Assembly (NCBI GenBank): GCA_020854015.1
Contig: JADZGG010000429.1
Coordinates: 1 to 8,024 of the forward strand
Reading direction: 5' to 3'
Source of the DNA: Flavobacteriales bacterium
GTDB taxonomy: Bacteria; Bacteroidota; Bacteroidia; Flavobacteriales_F; PHOS-HE28
Length of the DNA stretch: 8,024 nucleotides
How positions within the stretch are numbered: the stretch's first letter is position 1; the number at the start of each line of letters is the position of its first letter. The position numbers and the translations under genes were made by a program. The notes under the pieces were generated by a model. The model was given only the letters and a program-made list of their open reading frames with translations. It searched no databases and was not told the origin of the DNA. Positions 1-5,980 of this stretch are shown here, piece after piece.

Positions 1-2
1 CC

Positions 3-500
3 ACCTACTTGTTGAAGCCCCAGGGCGACGATCGGTTCACCACAAGCCGTCGCCTCCTGCAAAGCCGCACCTACAGCATGGTGCCCACCAACGGCACCCG
101 CAAGGCCGCGTCCCCCCTGCAATACCGCATTGAGGTGGTGCCTGACCTCTACCCCACTATCGCTGTGGAACAGAAGGCCGACAGCACCGCGCCCAAGCGC
201 CTCTACTTCCGCGGCGACCTCGGGGATGACCACGGCTTCAAGCGCCTCCTCTTCAGTTACCGCTTCACCGAGGGTGGCGACAGCACGGCGGAAGAACTGC
301 GTAGCCAGACCATCGAACTGGGCATCGACCCGAAGAACACGCGCCAGGAGTTCTTCCACTTCTGGGATGTCAACACCCTCACCATCGGCCCCGGCGATAA
401 GCTCGAATACTGGTTCGAGGTGTGGGACAACGACGGCGTGAACGGCAGCAAGAGCGCCCGCAGCAGCACGCAGGTCTTCGAAGCGCCTTCGTTACAATAG
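3..500 (+). CDS. DUF4175-family protein, N-terminal-side fragment (5' end outside window, ends at in-frame TAG)
   Basis: The frame is open from the first bases of the window (T-Y-L-L-K-P at positions 3-20), so the true start lies upstream; the TTG at 9 is unlikely to be the start. The visible 165 or so codons look like an extracytoplasmic beta-rich region: alternating hydrophobic strands and motifs such as YRIEVVPDLYP, LYFRGDLGDDHGFKRL and LEYWFEVWDNDGVNGSKSA. In DUF4175 proteins of Bacteroidota this kind of segment precedes a long coiled coil. Full-length members are large (roughly a thousand residues, from memory) with membrane helices near the N-terminus, which would lie outside this window. 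The frame stops at TAG 498-500, and the same frame continues at once with coiled-coil sequence to 2393, so this is one gene interrupted by a nonsense codon. Family assignment is from recognition of the conserved C-terminal half; the molecular function is not established. Confidence 0.72.
   Translation, partial: TYLLKPQGDDRFTTSRRLLQSRTYSMVPTNGTRKAASPLQYRIEVVPDLYPTIAVEQKADSTAPKRLYFRGDLGDDHGFKRLLFSYRFTEGGDSTAEELRSQTIELGIDPKNTRQEFFHFWDVNTLTIGPGDKLEYWFEVWDNDGVNGSKSARSSTQVFEAPSLQ
498..500 (+). other. In-frame amber codon interrupting the DUF4175 gene
   Basis: The codons read GAA GCG CCT TCG TTA CAA TAG CTC GCC GAG AAG CAG (480-515). Upstream (3-497) and downstream (501-2393) sequence share the same frame without any indel. 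The residues after the stop (L-A-E-K-Q-D-Q-Q-G-A-E-I-K-K-D-L) are typical of the coiled coil that normally follows without a break. A single base change from CAG (Gln) or GAG (Glu) would create it. It may be a real nonsense mutation, a sequencing or assembly error, or a site of readthrough or reinitiation. General TAG recoding is unlikely because ybeY in this window ends at a TAG (3262-3264). Confidence 0.85.
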
Positions 501-596
501 CTCGCCGAGAAGCAGGACCAGCAGGGCGCGGAGATCAAGAAGGACCTGCAGCAGGGTATCAAGGAGGCCCAGGAACTGCAGCGCGAACTGGACAAG

Positions 597-2393
597 TTGC
601 GCCGTGAGATGATGGACAAGAAGGAGCTGAACTGGCAGGACCAGCAGAAGCTCCAGAGCGTGCTCGACCGCCAGAAGCAACTGCAGCAGCGCATCGAGAA
701 CACCACCCAGAAGCTGGAGCAGCAACGCACCGAACAGCAGCAGTACCGCCAGATGGACGAGCGTCTGCTGGAGAAACAGAAACAAGTGCAGGACCTCTTC
801 GAGAATGGGCTCAACGAGGAAATGAAGGACCTCTACAAGCAGGTGCAGGAGATGCTGGAGAAGCTCGACAAGGAGAAGCTCCAGGAGCAGATGAAGGACA
901 TGAAGATGGACCAGGAGGACATCGAGAAAGAGCTCGACCGCGCCCTGGAACAGTTCAAGCAGATGGAGGTGGAGCAGAAGGCCGAGGACATCACCAAGCA
1001 GTTGGAGAAGCTCGCCGAGGACCAGAAGAAACTGAGCGAAGAGACCAAGGCCGGCGACACGCCCAAAGAAGAGCTTCAACAGAAACAGGAAGAATTGAAC
1101 AAGGCCTTCGAGAACGTGCGCAAGGAGTTGGATGAGCTGGAGAAGAAGAACGAGGAGCTCGAGACCCCCATGGAACTGCCGAAGACCGAGCAGCAGGAAC
1201 AGGACATCCAACAGGAGCAGCAGAAGAGCAGCGATGAGCTCCAGAAGAACCAGAAGCAGAAGGCCGGCGACAGCCAGAAGAAGGCCGGTGAGCAGATGGA
1301 ACAGATGGCCTTCCAGATGAAGAGCGCCATGCAGCAGAGCGAACAGGAGCAGGCCGAAGAGGACATGGATGCCCTGCGCCAGCTGCTGGAGAACATCGTA
1401 CACCTCAGCATCGATCAGGAGGCCACCATGGTGGATGTGCAGCGCACCAGCACCCGCGACCCGCACATCGTGGACCTCGGCCGTACACAGAAGAAACTCC
1501 GGGACGATGCCAGGGTGATCGAAGATTCGCTCTTCGCCCTCAGTAAGCGCGTACCTCAGCTACAGTCCATCGTGAACCGCGAGATGAACGCTGTGAACGC
1601 TAACATGGACGAGGCCATGGAGCGCATCAACAACAGCCGGGCGAACGAGCGCGAGAAACCCATGGCCACCGACAAGCAGCAGCGCGCCATGACGAGCCTG
1701 AACAATCTGGCCCTGCTCTTGGACGAAGCCCTGCAACAGATGCAGCAGCAACAGCAATCCAGCGGCAAGCCGGGCAGCGGTTCGTGTAGCAAGCCCGGTG
1801 GTAGCGGTGCCGGCAAAGGCAACAAGGCCAGCATGGCCAAGATGAAGGCTCAGCAGCAAGCCCTTCAGAAGCAGCTGGAGGAAATGAAGAAGGGCATGGA
1901 GAAAGGGGGCAAGCAACAAGGTCCCAAGCCGGGAGACAAGAACCCCGGCGGCATCGGTCCCGGCATGAGCCAGCAGCTGGCCCAGATGGCCGCCCAACAG
2001 GCAGCCATCCGCAAGGAGATGCAGCGCATGGCGCAAGAGCTCAACAAGGACGGCAGCGGCTCCGGCAACGGTCTCAACAAGCTTGCGGAGGAGATGGAGA
2101 AGACAGAGAAGGACATCGTGAACAAGCGTATCGATCAGGAGACGATCCGTCGCCAGCAGGATATCATGGTGCGCATGCTGGAGGCCGAGAAGGCGGAGCG
2201 CGAACGCGAGCTCGATCAGAAGCGCCAGAGCACCGAGGGCCGTGACACACCGCACACGGATCCCGCCCGCTTCTTCGACTACCAACGCACCAAGCAACGC
2301 GAGTCCGAAATGCTCCGCACCGTGCCGCCCGGGCTCAAGCCGTATTACAAGGACCGGGTCAACGAGTATTTCGATACTTTTGACCGACCCTGA
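597..2393 (+). CDS. DUF4175-family protein, C-terminal coiled-coil fragment
   Basis: This is the downstream part of the interrupted gene. Homologous-looking sequence starts right after the TAG at 501, but the first possible starts are TTG 597 and ATG 609, which would only serve for reinitiation. The product is overwhelmingly Q/E/K-rich with heptad-like Leu/Met spacing over about 650-1400, a long coiled coil. A conserved, less biased block follows at about 1380-1590 (LLENIVHLSIDQEA, then D-P-H-I-V-D-L-G-R-T-Q-K-K-L and ALSKRVPQLQSIV). Next is a low-complexity Q-run and a Gly/Ser/Lys linker (about 1735-1830), a second helical stretch, and the family-typical C-terminus at about 2271-2385 (FFDYQRTKQRESEMLRTVPP, then LKPYYKDRVNEYF). 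The frame carries no further stops or frameshifts over almost 1.9 kb, so the interruption is recent, artefactual or tolerated. It ends 8 bases before the HATPase gene and probably shares a transcript with it. The biochemical role is unknown. Confidence 0.78.
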   Translation: MRREMMDKKELNWQDQQKLQSVLDRQKQLQQRIENTTQKLEQQRTEQQQYRQMDERLLEKQKQVQDLFENGLNEEMKDLYKQVQEMLEKLDKEKLQEQMKDMKMDQEDIEKELDRALEQFKQMEVEQKAEDITKQLEKLAEDQKKLSEETKAGDTPKEELQQKQEELNKAFENVRKELDELEKKNEELETPMELPKTEQQEQDIQQEQQKSSDELQKNQKQKAGDSQKKAGEQMEQMAFQMKSAMQQSEQEQAEEDMDALRQLLENIVHLSIDQEATMVDVQRTSTRDPHIVDLGRTQKKLRDDARVIEDSLFALSKRVPQLQSIVNREMNAVNANMDEAMERINNSRANEREKPMATDKQQRAMTSLNNLALLLDEALQQMQQQQQSSGKPGSGSCSKPGGSGAGKGNKASMAKMKAQQQALQKQLEEMKKGMEKGGKQQGPKPGDKNPGGIGPGMSQQLAQMAAQQAAIRKEMQRMAQELNKDGSGSGNGLNKLAEEMEKTEKDIVNKRIDQETIRRQQDIMVRMLEAEKAERERELDQKRQSTEGRDTPHTDPARFFDYQRTKQRESEMLRTVPPGLKPYYKDRVNEYFDTFDRP

Positions 2394-2401
2394 TCACGCC
2401 T

Positions 2402-2839
2402 ATGGGAGCCCTTACCGAGGACGTACAATTCACGCAACGGATCGACTTCCCGGCCAAAGCCGAGAACATCGCTTTGGCCGAGAAGCTCATTGATGAGGCT
2501 TGCCAAAAGCACAATGTGCACGAGTCGCACTACGGCAACATCCTCATCGCCCTCACCGAAGCGGTGAACAACGCCATCCACCACGGCAACCGCCTGGACC
2601 CAGCCAAACAGGTCACCGTGGGCTACGAGGTGAAGGGCGACAAGATCATCTTCATCGTGCAGGACCAAGGTCCCGGCTTCGACTACGACCACCTGCCTGA
2701 CCCCACCGACCCCGAGAACATCGAGAAGCCCCACGGTCGCGGTGTGTTCCTCAGGCGTGCACTGGCCGATAGTGTGGAGTTCAATGACAACGGGGCCACT
2801 GTGGCCATGGCGTTCAGCCTTCAGCCCGTCCAAGAGTAA
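2402..2839 (+). CDS. Small GHKL ATP-binding protein, RsbW/anti-sigma-factor-like
   Basis: This 145-residue protein is a single HATPase_c_2 (GHKL) domain. The ATP-binding motifs are clear: N-box ALTEAVNNAIHHGN at residues 50-63 (E53, N57), G1 box DQGPGFD at 88-94, and G2 box GRGVFL at 112-117. The Mg-coordinating Asn and both Gly boxes are intact, so it should bind ATP. Its length and domain content match RsbW/SpoIIAB-type serine kinases and stand-alone anti-sigma regulators, not histidine kinases, as there is no dimerisation/phosphoacceptor domain. It is predicted cytosolic with no membrane segment. The start is ATG 2402, 8 bases after the DUF4175 stop, with no Shine-Dalgarno, as is usual in Bacteroidota. 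Its stop overlaps the ybeY start by one base, implying coupled translation. No STAS antagonist, PP2C phosphatase or sigma factor lies in the window, so its partner is unknown; the anti-sigma function is family-based inference only. Confidence 0.9.
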   Translation: MGALTEDVQFTQRIDFPAKAENIALAEKLIDEACQKHNVHESHYGNILIALTEAVNNAIHHGNRLDPAKQVTVGYEVKGDKIIFIVQDQGPGFDYDHLPDPTDPENIEKPHGRGVFLRRALADSVEFNDNGATVAMAFSLQPVQE

Positions 2840-3264
2840 TGGCCACCTCCGGCACCATCGGGTTCATCGTACAGGATGTGCCCGACGCGTTCCGTGATCG
2901 CACCCGCCTGCGCCAGTGGTTGCAACGCGTGGCTCAGGACCACGGCACCCGCATTGATGCGGTGAGCTATGTGTTGATGAACGACCGTGCGTTGCTGAAG
3001 TACAACCGCGACTTCCTTCAGCACGACGACCTCACGGATGTGATCACCTTCCCGGTGGAAAGCAACAACGGCGTTAGCGGCGATGTGTTGATCAGCTACG
3101 ACCGCGTCCGGGACAACGCCACCACATTCGGAGTAAGCGCCCAGCTGGAACTGCGCCGCGTGATGGTGCACGGCCTGCTCCATCTCCTCGGCCACGCCGA
3201 CAAGACCAAGGCTCAGAAAGCAGGTATGCGCACCCTAGAGGACCAGTACCTCGCTCGGCTCTAG
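2839..3264 (+). CDS. ybeY: Endoribonuclease YbeY, rRNA maturation factor
   Basis: YbeY is a single-strand-specific metal-dependent endoribonuclease involved in 16S rRNA 3'-end maturation and ribosome quality control in the cytosol. This 141-residue protein has the family signature LTDVITFPVE (residues 65-74), then GDVLIS (81-86), and the metal-binding helix VHGLLHLLGHADKT (110-123). In E. coli three His in an H-x3-H-x5-H pattern bind zinc. Here H111 and H115 are present but the third position is Asp (D121), with an extra His at 119. As far as I recall, HGxLHLxGxxDKT is the usual Bacteroidota form, so this is probably a lineage variant and not inactivation. Length is normal for the family. The start ATG 2839 overlaps the stop of the upstream HATPase gene (TAATG). 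The stop lies 10 bases from the end of the convergent oxygenase gene, leaving no room for a separate terminator. Confidence 0.95.
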   Translation: MATSGTIGFIVQDVPDAFRDRTRLRQWLQRVAQDHGTRIDAVSYVLMNDRALLKYNRDFLQHDDLTDVITFPVESNNGVSGDVLISYDRVRDNATTFGVSAQLELRRVMVHGLLHLLGHADKTKAQKAGMRTLEDQYLARL

Positions 3265-3274
3265 CGACCGATGA

Positions 3275-4180
3275 TCAGTTGTGTTGCGAGTCGCGCTTAA
3301 CACCCATGGCGTCCCCCATACGGCACACCACGCCGCCCATGGCAGCATAGCCGGTGGCCGTTACCGCTTTGGCTAGCCCATTGCGTCGCTTGAATCCCCA
3401 TACATCCTTCAGGAAGGCTGGGAAGTTCTGGGCGTTCAGTAGATCGAAGGCCACGGAAATGGTAGTGTCCAAGCTCTTAGCCGTGTGCCATAGACCCACC
3501 GGGATGTACAGGGTCTCACCGGGCCCCATGACGAAGGTGATCGGCGTGGCGTTCTTGTACTTGGGGTATTTCACAAGGTCCACATTCTCACTGTCCGGAA
3601 TGCTGCTCTTCCATTCATCGCCAGGTTCGGGGTACAGACATTCGTCCTGTCCGCGAGGCCAAACGGTGAACTGCTTATGTCCGTAAAGCTGGTTCACCCA
3701 AGCGCTGAGGTGATAATAGTCCACGTGCACGTAAGGGAACTTGCCCCCAGGGCCACCAATGAACAACTCCAAGGCACTGCCCCAGTATCCTCGCTTGAAC
3801 CAGGAGCTCTCCAACCAATTGGGCTGTGCATAACCCAGATTCAATGGCTTCACCAAGTCCACCACTTCCGGCAACTGCGTTGGTAGGTGATACTTGCACG
3901 GATAAGGGACAGGGCGTGACGTGTCCTTGCCCTCCACCAGGTCGAAGACCTCGTTCATGGTGTACTCCTTCCCATCGACCACTGTGCGCCGGTCACCGAA
4001 ACGAGAACGGAAGAACTCGGGGGTGAACGTGTTGTACGCGCCCCACACTTTCGTTGCGTTCTTCAGCACGAGCGGAATGCCTGGTTTCCAATGTTCCTCG
4101 ATGAACTGTTCGTGCGTGATGTCCGCTGCGTCGATCTTCTTGACCTCCATGGTTCCGTTGATTGCGTGCGTGGTACGCAT
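3275..4180 (-). CDS. JmjC/cupin-8-type Fe(II)/2-oxoglutarate-dependent oxygenase (cupin-like protein)
   Basis: This 301-residue protein (from ATG at 4180) resembles cupin_8/JmjC-domain proteins related to FIH-type hydroxylases. The N-terminus carries a typical opening, EEHWKPGIPLVLKNATKVW (residues 28-46). The double-stranded beta-helix carries the iron triad H152-x-D154 (YVHVDYYH) and H232 (LYIPVGLWHTAKS, 224-236). K169 in GHKQFTVWP is placed like the lysine that binds the 2-oxoglutarate carboxylate in FIH-like enzymes. All metal ligands are present, so activity is likely; the substrate (protein side chain or small molecule) cannot be told. There is no signal peptide, so it is probably cytosolic. 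Start is uncertain: GTG 4189, ATG 4180 and ATG 4150 (M-E-V-K-K-I-D) are in frame without a convincing ribosome site; 4150 would fit the family's N-terminus best. It lies about 50 bases downstream of the haloperoxidase gene on the same strand, probably co-transcribed, and converges on ybeY. Confidence 0.85.
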   Translation of the reverse strand: MRTTHAINGTMEVKKIDAADITHEQFIEEHWKPGIPLVLKNATKVWGAYNTFTPEFFRSRFGDRRTVVDGKEYTMNEVFDLVEGKDTSRPVPYPCKYHLPTQLPEVVDLVKPLNLGYAQPNWLESSWFKRGYWGSALELFIGGPGGKFPYVHVDYYHLSAWVNQLYGHKQFTVWPRGQDECLYPEPGDEWKSSIPDSENVDLVKYPKYKNATPITFVMGPGETLYIPVGLWHTAKSLDTTISVAFDLLNAQNFPAFLKDVWGFKRRNGLAKAVTATGYAAMGGVVCRMGDAMGVKRDSQHN

Positions 4181-4231
4181 CCCGTGCACCGAAAGATACG
4201 ACCAGGCCCGCCCCCTAAGCGATCCAGATGG

Positions 4232-5737
4232 TCACTTGCCTGCCGACCCGTCGATGTGGGCCTTGCACTTGGCGAAAGTGACCTCCGCGACACTTCTTCC
4301 CAGCTTCAACCCTGCGAGGTTGTCCGTTTGGATGTGATAGCCCCCCAACACCCTGCCCCAACCAGCTTGCTCGGCGGTCGATGAGAAGGTCGGGAACGAC
4401 AGCGTGACACTGTCCGTGGTGATCCCCGGCTCGGTCAGCCAGCCGGGCAACAAGCGGACCTGCACGCCGTACGGGTCGCTCCCCGTGAAGAGCTCCAATG
4501 CCTTGGCACAGCCTCCGCTCACGGTGCTGTGACCGCTCGGGTAGGCGGGGAAAGGCGGGCACAGGAAACTATCTGGAGAATACGGGCGCCACTCCTTCCC
4601 CTTCATCTTCACCATGCCTTTGTGCGGACCACCCCAGCCCACGATCTCCTCCTCTCCCATCAGTGCGTGCACCTGTTGGTACGGGCGACTGTTGTCGTAG
4701 AACATCTTGGCGTCCCAACACGCAATGAAGCAATCCATGGCCGTGGTGGTGACGACGAAGTACATCTGGACATCCTCGTCCAACGTGTGGCTGTCACGCA
4801 AGCTTATGTCCCGGCTGAAGATCAGCCAATGCCCGGCCTGTTGAACACTTCGTGGACCATCGCGCATGAACTCCACCAAGGCCTTCTGTTCATTGGTCAA
4901 TTCGGCCTGCAACTGCACCACTTGCCGCACCTCTTTCTCTAGCAAGGGGTCACCCATTTTCGGTGGCGGTGGACACCGGAATTGGGAGGCACTATCCAGT
5001 GCGAACGGTTGAACATGGCCCCAATGGGGAGCTAGGCAGCCCGGTGCGAAGCGCCGCCCATTCTTCTCACTGATGAAGTACTTCGGTTGCCAACGATCGA
5101 TGTCGACCAGCGTTTCCGGGGAGTTCACGGGACGGTAGTTCGTATAGTCCCCATAGAGCGTGTCACGACCGGGTTCGTCACCATACATGTTGCTGCCATC
5201 ATGATGCCTGGAATCAAGTACCGCACGTGCCGCCAGGTTGCCGACACCCGCCGCAGTTGCTGGGTCGAAGCTGCGGTCATTGGGGTCGAATCCGAACTCT
5301 TTCAACCGTTGCGCGAACAGTACACTGTCTGCCGGGTAGACCTCTTGAAGCACGCGACAAGCTGCGTAGCTGATGGCCTTCTCCTTGTGCTCCTGGTCTT
5401 GTTCTGAGGCGGGTCTGCGCTCCACCCTTGAGAGGTATACGGGCACCGCCACGCTATCATATCGGCTCCAGGCATCGAACATGGCGATCATGGGCAGGGC
5501 GACCATTCTGCTGTTCACGGGGGGTCTTGGTCGGTTCCGCTCGGTATCGTTGGCTGTGCCCTCCAAGACCACCGCGCCCCACTTGTAGGCCATGTTCTCC
5601 GCTCCGCGGTGTCCTTTCGAAACGGCCTTCTCTCCGCCTCGTTCACCAACCCCGCAGGAGGCCAGCAACAACAGCATGATGAGAGCACACACTCGCCCGA
5701 CAGGAAGAATGGCCACCTTGAATTGGATCTCGTTCAT
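4232..5737 (-). CDS. Secreted lipoprotein of the vanadium-dependent haloperoxidase / PAP2 superfamily
   Basis: This 501-residue protein starts at ATG 5737; the frame is open further upstream, but this Met directly precedes a lipoprotein signal: charged start, hydrophobic VCALIMLLLLA and lipobox LASC (C28). It is therefore predicted to be exported and lipid-anchored. The C-terminal half carries the full superfamily signature: K344-x6-R351-P352, PSGH at 400-403, and R462-x5-H468 (GRVLGGYH). By analogy with fungal vanadium chloroperoxidase, K344, R351, S401, G402 and R462 would bind vanadate oxygens, H403 would be the acid-base, and H468 the vanadium ligand. W341 and F396 sit at the spacings of Trp350 and Phe397 of the Curvularia enzyme, favouring that type over algal bromoperoxidases. 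Haloperoxidases oxidise halide with H2O2; the same fold includes acid phosphatases, so phosphatase activity cannot be excluded. The N-terminal 300 residues are mainly helical-looking. It is the first gene of a probable two-gene unit with the oxygenase downstream. Confidence 0.88.
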   Translation of the reverse strand: MNEIQFKVAILPVGRVCALIMLLLLASCGVGERGGEKAVSKGHRGAENMAYKWGAVVLEGTANDTERNRPRPPVNSRMVALPMIAMFDAWSRYDSVAVPVYLSRVERRPASEQDQEHKEKAISYAACRVLQEVYPADSVLFAQRLKEFGFDPNDRSFDPATAAGVGNLAARAVLDSRHHDGSNMYGDEPGRDTLYGDYTNYRPVNSPETLVDIDRWQPKYFISEKNGRRFAPGCLAPHWGHVQPFALDSASQFRCPPPPKMGDPLLEKEVRQVVQLQAELTNEQKALVEFMRDGPRSVQQAGHWLIFSRDISLRDSHTLDEDVQMYFVVTTTAMDCFIACWDAKMFYDNSRPYQQVHALMGEEEIVGWGGPHKGMVKMKGKEWRPYSPDSFLCPPFPAYPSGHSTVSGGCAKALELFTGSDPYGVQVRLLPGWLTEPGITTDSVTLSFPTFSSTAEQAGWGRVLGGYHIQTDNLAGLKLGRSVAEVTFAKCKAHIDGSAGK

Positions 5738-5865
5738 GGTGGTGAAAACTACAGGGTTGCGAGAGGCTATCGCGGCTGGGTGATGCGGACCTTTCGCCGT
5801 GGAATGTGAAGGCGCCGTTCGGCATTGTAAGTGCGATGTGATCAACAACCGATCATGCCCGGATC

Positions 5866-5873
5866 TACCTTTG
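5866..5873 (+). promoter_or_regulatory. Candidate Bacteroidota -7 box for mnmG
   Basis: TACCTTTG is an exact match to the Bacteroidota -7 consensus TAnnTTTG. It would place transcription start near 5880 and give a leader of about 100 bases before the mnmG ATG at 5981, with the first parS-like palindrome inside the leader. A matching -33 TTTG about 19 bases upstream is not evident, so support is limited to one box. Apart from this box and the palindrome at 5943, I see no convincing element in the 243-base divergent region 5738-5980. Confidence 0.35.
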
Positions 5874-5942
5874 CTGCGTCCATGGAACCTATACCTATTC
5901 CATTGGCTGTAATCAACTGAAGATCAGGGATCCAGGGCCTTG

Positions 5943-5956
5943 GTTCCACGTGGAAC
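5943..5956. other. parS: parS-like ParB-binding palindrome, copy 1 (upstream of mnmG)
   Basis: GTTCCACGTGGAAC is a perfect 14-bp palindrome followed by A, matching 15 of 16 positions of the general parS form TGTTnCACGTGnAACA (the first base is G instead of T). ParB/Spo0J binds such sites to load and spread along DNA for chromosome segregation. The site lies 24 bases before the mnmG start codon, between mnmG and the divergent haloperoxidase gene. Confidence 0.85.
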
Positions 5957-5980
5957 ACGGTTCGGTTCCTTTCATGAGCC

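Noticed and set aside
498..500. General reassignment of TAG as a sense codon
   Set aside because: ybeY terminates at TAG (3262-3264) at its normal length, so TAG functions as a stop here.
492..1466. Long antisense open frame (324 codons, Leu-rich) opposite the coiled-coil gene
   Set aside because: It mirrors the biased GAG/CAG/AAG/CTG codons of the Q/E/K/L-rich sense strand, which rarely produce stops in the complement. The product is a low-complexity Leu/His/Val string with no recognisable domain.
1732..1763. CAG/CAA-rich run as a microsatellite or repeat element
   Set aside because: It is an in-frame poly-Gln stretch with mixed codons at the start of a linker in the coiled-coil protein, not a pure tandem repeat.
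1560..2297. Second long antisense open frame, Leu/Ala-rich
   Set aside because: Same explanation: a shadow of the low-complexity coiled-coil and Gly/Ser/Lys linker codons, while the sense frame has conserved family motifs.
3722..3727. CACGTG core within the oxygenase gene (also at 5224-5229) as further parS sites
   Set aside because: Only the 6-bp centre matches; the flanking GTTC/GAAC arms are missing, so these are ordinary hexamers.
3921..4337. Plus-strand open frame across the oxygenase start and haloperoxidase end
   Set aside because: No domain or plausible start context. Both minus-strand genes it overlaps have intact catalytic motifs.
5744..5751. Near-match to a -7 box on the minus strand (TAGTTTTC) just upstream of the haloperoxidase start
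   Set aside because: It has 7 of 8 consensus positions but no -33 element, and would give an almost leaderless transcript. This is not enough support.
5880..5906. Small inverted repeat (ATGGAA / TTCCAT, 10-base loop) containing a tandem ACCTAT repeat upstream of mnmG
   Set aside because: The stem is only 6 bp (8 with a bulge) and there is no T-run. It is too weak to call a terminator, riboswitch or attenuator.
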